Origin: Neopestalotiopsis rosae
Taxonomy: Eukaryota; Ascomycota; Sordariomycetes; Amphisphaeriales; Sporocadaceae
Assembly (NCBI GenBank): GCA_023078685.1
Contig: JALGAS010000006.1
Coordinates: 1,426,001-1,490,000, forward strand
Reading direction: 5' to 3'
Length of the DNA stretch: 64,000 bases
In this document: in pieces, positions 61,001 through 64,000 of the stretch
Layout of the letters: every line of letters starts with the position of its first letter
Numbering within the stretch: the first letter of the stretch is position 1
Position numbers and translations under genes: made by a program
The notes under the pieces: generated by a model
Seen by the model: the letters and a program-made list of their open reading frames with translations, nothing else
What the model was told of the DNA's origin: nothing
Database searches by the model: none

Positions 61001-61198
61001 ACGGGTGGCAGCATGGGCGGCATGAGCATGAATTCCATGAACTCCATGAACTCCATGAATAGCATGAACAAAATGGGAGGCATGGGCATGGGTATGAACA
61101 TGAGCATGGGTGGTTTGCAACAGCCCGCGCAGCAGCAGCAACAGCAACAACAGAAGCCACCCGGTGCCACTTTGGATAAGTACGAAAGTCTCTTGTAG
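58092..61198 (+). CDS. SCYL2/Scy1-like pseudokinase with Met/Asn-rich tail
   Basis: Scy1-family protein (SCYL2 in animals, Ppk32 in fission yeast), linked to clathrin/TGN-endosome traffic and TOR signalling in relatives. Exons 58092-59535 and 59586-61198 give 1018 residues. A kinase-like domain covers about 30-350 but lacks catalytic residues: HGNLTPDAILV replaces the HRD loop and ISGLAF replaces DFG, as is normal in the family. HEAT-type helices follow at about 370-650 (FPKSVMERKLLPALLEEL, DILPILMTAVESPTPALVDVAMRGLP, KIIPLIKAIKTKEPAVMVAALNVL). The rest is disordered: Pro/Ser/Thr-rich with NPWAS repeats, then Met/Asn/Gly repeats (NSMNSMN), and a Gln run near 61131-61153. The C-terminal end, TLDKYESLL, is conserved-looking. 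The ATG at 58092 follows a GTG-led extension that is not used. The 50-nt intron has a GTACGT donor. Confidence 0.94.
60840..61110 (+). repeat. Degenerate Met-Asn-Ser coding repeat
   Basis: Tandem variants of ATGAACAGC/ATGAATTCC encode NSMN and GGM units within the SCYL2-like tail. They are imperfect at DNA level, with synonymous changes between units, which points to an old and tolerated expansion rather than recent slippage. Confidence 0.8.
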
Positions 61199-61805
61199 AC
61201 ATGACAAGAAATCTCTAGGAGGGTGTAGAAGAGGTCAAGAATGGCGAGAGCGATACCATGTTCAGATACCAATTTCAAACAAAAAGCGTGGCGGTCAAAA
61301 CTTATTATACTTGTCTTAATTATATTCTGATGACTTGAATCTATCACGAAGTGTTGCATTGCAAGTCAACAGACAAGTTGACAGAGTCATCAACGTAGTT
61401 ATTCCTCTGACAAGGCTATCTAATTATGCAGACATCCGATTCCCTGGCCACGTCCAAATCTTGACAAGAAGCCTGAAGTACTCGCATTGAGAAGGTGGCC
61501 ACACGGGGACCAAAATTCTTTTCGCCAACGACAAAACATCCTAAGCCGAATACAATCTGTAAAGTGGCTCGTAATACATGATGGGGTTGCTGAAACACGA
61601 ATCCTGTTGGGGATCTCTTAACTCTCCTGAAACGCCTTGCCACAACTCAATTCCTTAATAACGCCTCTTCCCCGGACCAACAAACTCAAGCCGCGCAGGA
61701 AGACAAAAGAGAAATACAAAATGCCAGAAAAGTAATTATTCAAGGCGGGACCAACTGCCGCCAAGACATGGCAGTCAAAAAGCTCGGTGCTTTGGTGTAT
61801 GGCGA
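61199..61805. other. Convergent 3' intergenic region
   Basis: 607 bases between the SCYL2-like stop (+) and the Ser/Pro-rich gene's stop (-). No coding signal is seen. Confidence 0.5.
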
Positions 61806-63202
61806 CTAACCACGCAGACGCTTGGAAGAAGTCTCACGCGGCGGACTGCTCGGGGCCTCCCGCTTCACACCATGCGATGCGGTGCCTGTCTTAGATCGGC
61901 GCCAGCTGTCGAAGGGGCTACGCCTGGTAGCACGCTTAACCGGAGTCTCATCAGCGAGTAATCTCTTGCTGACACGAGTAGCCCGGGCGCTAGCCGGAGG
62001 GGAGGCAGGTGCAAAGCGAGGCGCTGCAGGCGTGTCGGGTTCAGTCTTCTCCTGGGGCTCCTGAGGCGTTTGTGTTTGCTCCTCCTCGGGCTCGGTGACG
62101 GGTTCGACGATGTTGGGGTTGACATGATCCTCGATATCTGTAGCAGCTTCCTCCTCATCGGTGTCATGGCTGATTTCCTTCTTCTTTTCTTGGGTAGGGA
62201 AAAGAAGGCGAGGCTTGATAGATGAGCGAGTGAGACGTCGAGTTGGGGAGCCTTGTCGATCAAGTCGATCAACCAAAGGCGAAGAAGACTGAGCGTCCAC
62301 GTTTACTGTCGAACCAAGCAATTCGTTTTCGTCCTCGTTAGTGACACCATCTTCGCGAGGCTTCCAGAAAGTCTTTCCACGGCTATGGGGAATGTGTTAG
62401 CTGAGTGCATTTGAGTAGAAAGTGGACGGGTGTAGTAGACTTACAAGACATAGACTATACCATCGCCACGCTGGACGGCCTCGTCCACAGGAATTCTGCC
62501 GACACCAGGTACCACGACCTTCTTAACTCTGGTGCTTCGGCGTGTGCTGGTAGATTGTGGGTTCTCAGAGTTGCCATAGAATGGGTTTTCAGCGCTACCA
62601 TCAACTTCGGGCAATCTATCGCGAGAGTCGGTAAAGATGGCAATATCCTCTTCAACCTCCTCGGCCCTGAAGCTCTCCAAGGACAGACCAGTGTAGGTCT
62701 TGGTCTTTCTCTTGCGTGGAGAAGCTACAGAACTGCTCGACGAAGAATCTGATGAAGTAAAAAGGTTGCGTGCAACGGCGCGTACACCAGCTTCAAGCTT
62801 ATCGTCGGACTGCTTGCGGGGTGTCTTTGAGGGAGTAGGCAACATGGTCGCAGCACTGAGGTTGTTTGTTGACTTAAATTGAGGCGCAGAAGTGGGAGCG
62901 CTTCGTGCAGTCTCGGGTGCCAAATGAGTGGCGCGAGGTGCGCGAGTGACAGAATCCATTGCGGGCGCGCGCTTCTTCTGAGGTGAAGAGGTGCCTGGAG
63001 TAGAAATGGTTGTTTTCTTCAAGTTTGTGTTGCTGCGGGATGCGACGGCAGCAGATTGAGGTGAAGGAGTGCGATTTGCGATTCTTGTCGACTTTCGCGG
63101 GGAATAGGGTTCCCAGTTGTCGCCAAACGCGCCAAACTTTGGTGTTTGAGGTGTTCGCACACGCGGGGGTGGTGAAGGCGTATTCGACATAATCGCAGCC
63201 AT
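61806..63202 (-). CDS. Ser/Pro-rich fungal nuclear-type protein
   Basis: Conserved-looking but not assigned to a known family. Exons 63202-62445 and 62382-61806 give 444 residues. It is disordered and basic, with many S/T-P sites (TPSPPPRVRTPQTPK at the N-terminus, TMLPTPSKTPRKQ at about residue 125) that fit CDK or MAP kinase targets. More ordered, probably conserved blocks are LEAGVRAVARNLF, TYTGLSLESF, IAIFTDSRDRLPEVD and ENPFYG, then RGKTFWKPRED after the intron. The C-terminus has an acidic stretch, then KRATRRSPFDSWRRSK and SKRLRG, likely nuclear signals. A cell-cycle regulator such as a Whi5/Nrm1-like protein is possible given the motif style, but I cannot show it. The GTAAGT donor and CATAG acceptor are good. 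Confidence 0.8.
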
Positions 63203-64000
63203 GGTGAATAAAGTGGGTCAGTCGGTCGGCACGGCGAGCGAATGAAGGCAGAGAAGGCTCAGGAATCTCTTTTAGCGAAAGAGTCGCAAATTGATGGCCA
63301 AAAAAGACGTTTCGGTTGACCTGGAGATTCAATCGGCGCGTCTGCTCAAATGTCGGACCCTTCCAAAAGCGAAAAAGTGATCAATATCGTCCAAAAAATT
63401 CCGTCGTCGCTTGCGTCGTATCGGCACAGCAGGATGCGTCTTGTCCTTGGAAATAAAACTGAATGTCAAGCACTCGAGCAAATATCGTAGGATTGTTTTC
63501 CTCTAGCTTGCGAGACGATTCTTCGGGTTCGTAGAGGCGAAAGCACCTGTGGAAGTCTGAATTCGCGGTCGGAGTCGTTGGATTGTTGGGGATCTTGTGG
63601 GAATGAGCCAATCGAGGGCACAATCTTCAAGCGGTGAGTTTGTTGTTGTAGGCGTGTCTGCTGCTGATGAAGTTGCAAACGGTCGTTTCTTTGTTTGAAT
63701 GTAAACAATGTGCATACGTTATACTCGAAACATTAAATGCATCTGAGAGCGCGGCACAGCGGTCGGTGACAAAACGAGTCGAATATATTTGCACAGGGTC
63801 AAGAGGGAAGAGGTTGACTGTCAACACGACGCTGGCTGTTGTAGGTCAAATGGCGCGGGAAAGTGGCTGGGCGGGCATGGCTGGGGGACCGACTTTGGGC
63901 ACAGGAATTTCAAGGGAACGTGCATCACTCGTTCCCGTTATTGGGACACGTGAAGCTTTTGGCAGGCACATTGGATCATGTGGGTATCTAAGTGGGAATA
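63203..64000. other. Upstream region of the Ser/Pro-rich gene
   Basis: About 800 bases to the window end. It probably holds the promoter of the Ser/Pro-rich gene. Short frames on the minus strand (63381-63827) overlap each other in different frames and have no support. Confidence 0.5.

Noticed and set aside
1..64000. tRNA, 5S rRNA, CRISPR arrays and intact transposons
   Set aside because: A visual scan for A/B-box motifs, regularly spaced repeats, terminal repeats and transposase or reverse-transcriptase motifs gave nothing convincing; a covariance-model scan could still find an intron-bearing tRNA.

Overview
This is nuclear DNA of a filamentous ascomycete, most likely a Sordariomycete and probably Hypocreales. 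The genus cannot be fixed from the sequence alone. The evidence is the mix of genes (HET-domain protein, Aim21, seipin, a Cdc15/Imp2-type F-BAR protein, complex I ESSS subunit, Pmc1-type calcium pump, SCYL2 pseudokinase, Sir2 with its fungal N-terminal domain) and the many short introns (about 45-80 nt) with GTAAGT/GTACGT-type donors, CTAAC/CTGAT branch sites and YAG acceptors. I assembled 17 protein-coding genes. For each, the exon lengths close the reading frame exactly, which supports the splice choices.

Layout: 1-3.85 kb has no convincing gene. 3.85-9.0 kb holds AIM21 (+) and kinase-like gene A (-). 9.3-17.4 kb looks accessory: a long G-run, a two-pass membrane protein of a fungal expanded family (-), a flavin-dependent NtaA/DszA-type monooxygenase (+) and a HET-domain protein (-). 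18.1-26.7 kb is a minus-strand block of a DUF7918-type protein, seipin and an F-BAR/SH3 septation protein. 28.5-33.8 kb has the SurE-TTL fusion Pby1 (+) and kinase-like gene B (-). A 5.3 kb gap leads to a plasma-membrane/vacuolar-type Ca2+-ATPase (+, 39.1-43.2 kb). A 3.7 kb gap then leads to SIR2 (+, 46.9 kb). 50.7-54.3 kb holds a secreted beta-lactamase-like serine hydrolase and the ESSS subunit (both +). 55.3-63.2 kb holds mitochondrial branched-chain aminotransferase (-), an SCYL2-like pseudokinase (+) and a Ser/Pro-rich nuclear-type protein (-).

The genes do not form one pathway; most are independent housekeeping genes. There are shared themes. AIM21 and the F-BAR/SH3 protein both act at the cortical actin/endocytic and septation machinery. 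BCAT and ESSS are mitochondrial. The Ca2+ pump and SIR2 carry very long upstream regions with candidate control elements. Three genes encode kinase-fold proteins lacking catalytic residues.

No unmistakable new multi-gene system was found. The best leads are the pair of dispersed, intron-conserved kinase-like paralogues that have lost catalytic aspartates, the interrupted C-terminal tail of the Ca2+-ATPase, the adjacent Gcn4/Leu3-type sites in front of BCAT, and possible intron-retention isoforms of the F-BAR protein and AIM21. No rRNA, tRNA, CRISPR array or intact transposon was recognised by eye.
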